The notes beneath the pieces are model-generated. The model made no database searches and was not told the DNA's origin. It worked only from the letters and a program-made list of their open reading frames with translations. A program made the translations under genes and the position numbers. From G021776435 sp046756245 (GTDB lineage: Bacteria; Pseudomonadota; Alphaproteobacteria; Caulobacterales; Parvularculaceae), in NCBI GenBank assembly GCA_046756245.1, contig JBHHVZ010000072.1, forward strand, positions 1 to 14,235: DNA of 14,235 nucleotides. The letters run 5' to 3'. This document shows, piece after piece, positions 14,231-14,235 of the stretch. Each line of letters starts with the position of its first letter. The stretch's first letter is position 1.

Positions 14231-14235
14231 CTCCT
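14231..14235 (-). promoter_or_regulatory. Ribosome binding site of ribB
   Basis: AGGAG on the minus strand, 7 nt before the ATG at 14223, at the very edge of the window. It decides for ATG over the adjacent in-frame TTG at 14226. Confidence 0.75.

Overview
This is a GC-rich bacterial chromosomal segment. The gene families and their order point to an alphaproteobacterium: ispH-thrB-rnhA with a Prx5-type peroxiredoxin, a standalone ribB beside ribH, an alphaproteobacterial-style FolE, and a large Oar-like TonB-dependent receptor. A marine Caulobacterales, Hyphomonadales or Parvularculales type would fit, but the sequence alone does not fix the genus. There is no tRNA, rRNA, CRISPR array, insertion sequence or phage gene. 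Most of the window is core metabolism.

Layout: 173-2416 (+) encodes a membrane-bound PAS-EAL protein predicted to degrade cyclic di-GMP. It converges on a YqgE/AlgH-family gene (2442-3083, -). A Prx5-type peroxiredoxin (3234-3716, +) diverges from yqgE and runs tail to tail into rnhA, and their stop codons overlap. The minus-strand operon ispH-thrB-rnhA (6073 to 3713) is packed with gaps of 5 and 1 nt; it links isoprenoid precursor synthesis, threonine synthesis and RNA-DNA hybrid removal. Divergent from ispH is a lipoprotein gene (6234-6791, +) whose stop codon overlaps the start of argS (6788-8551, +). A 241-nt gap with weak terminator and promoter candidates leads to a 1125-residue TonB-dependent receptor (8793-12170, +), which ends at a clear intrinsic terminator. 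A gap of about 210 nt then holds a pair of inverted REP-like palindromes. The window closes with the minus-strand operon ribB-ribH-folE (14223 to 12437), which starts within 12 nt of the right edge. RibB and RibH together make the lumazine precursor of riboflavin; FolE commits GTP to folate or pterin synthesis.

Starts were chosen on ribosome binding sites and family alignment, so several CDSs are shorter than the longest open frame. The points most worth a second look are a His-to-Gln change at the expected metal-ligand position of RibB, a perfect EF-hand-type 12-residue loop inside the TonB-dependent receptor, the paired palindromic repeat with two competing folds, the long acidic tail with a basic/hydrophobic tip on the EAL protein, and the lipoprotein translationally coupled to argS. 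I did not find a convincing wholly new multi-gene system here.
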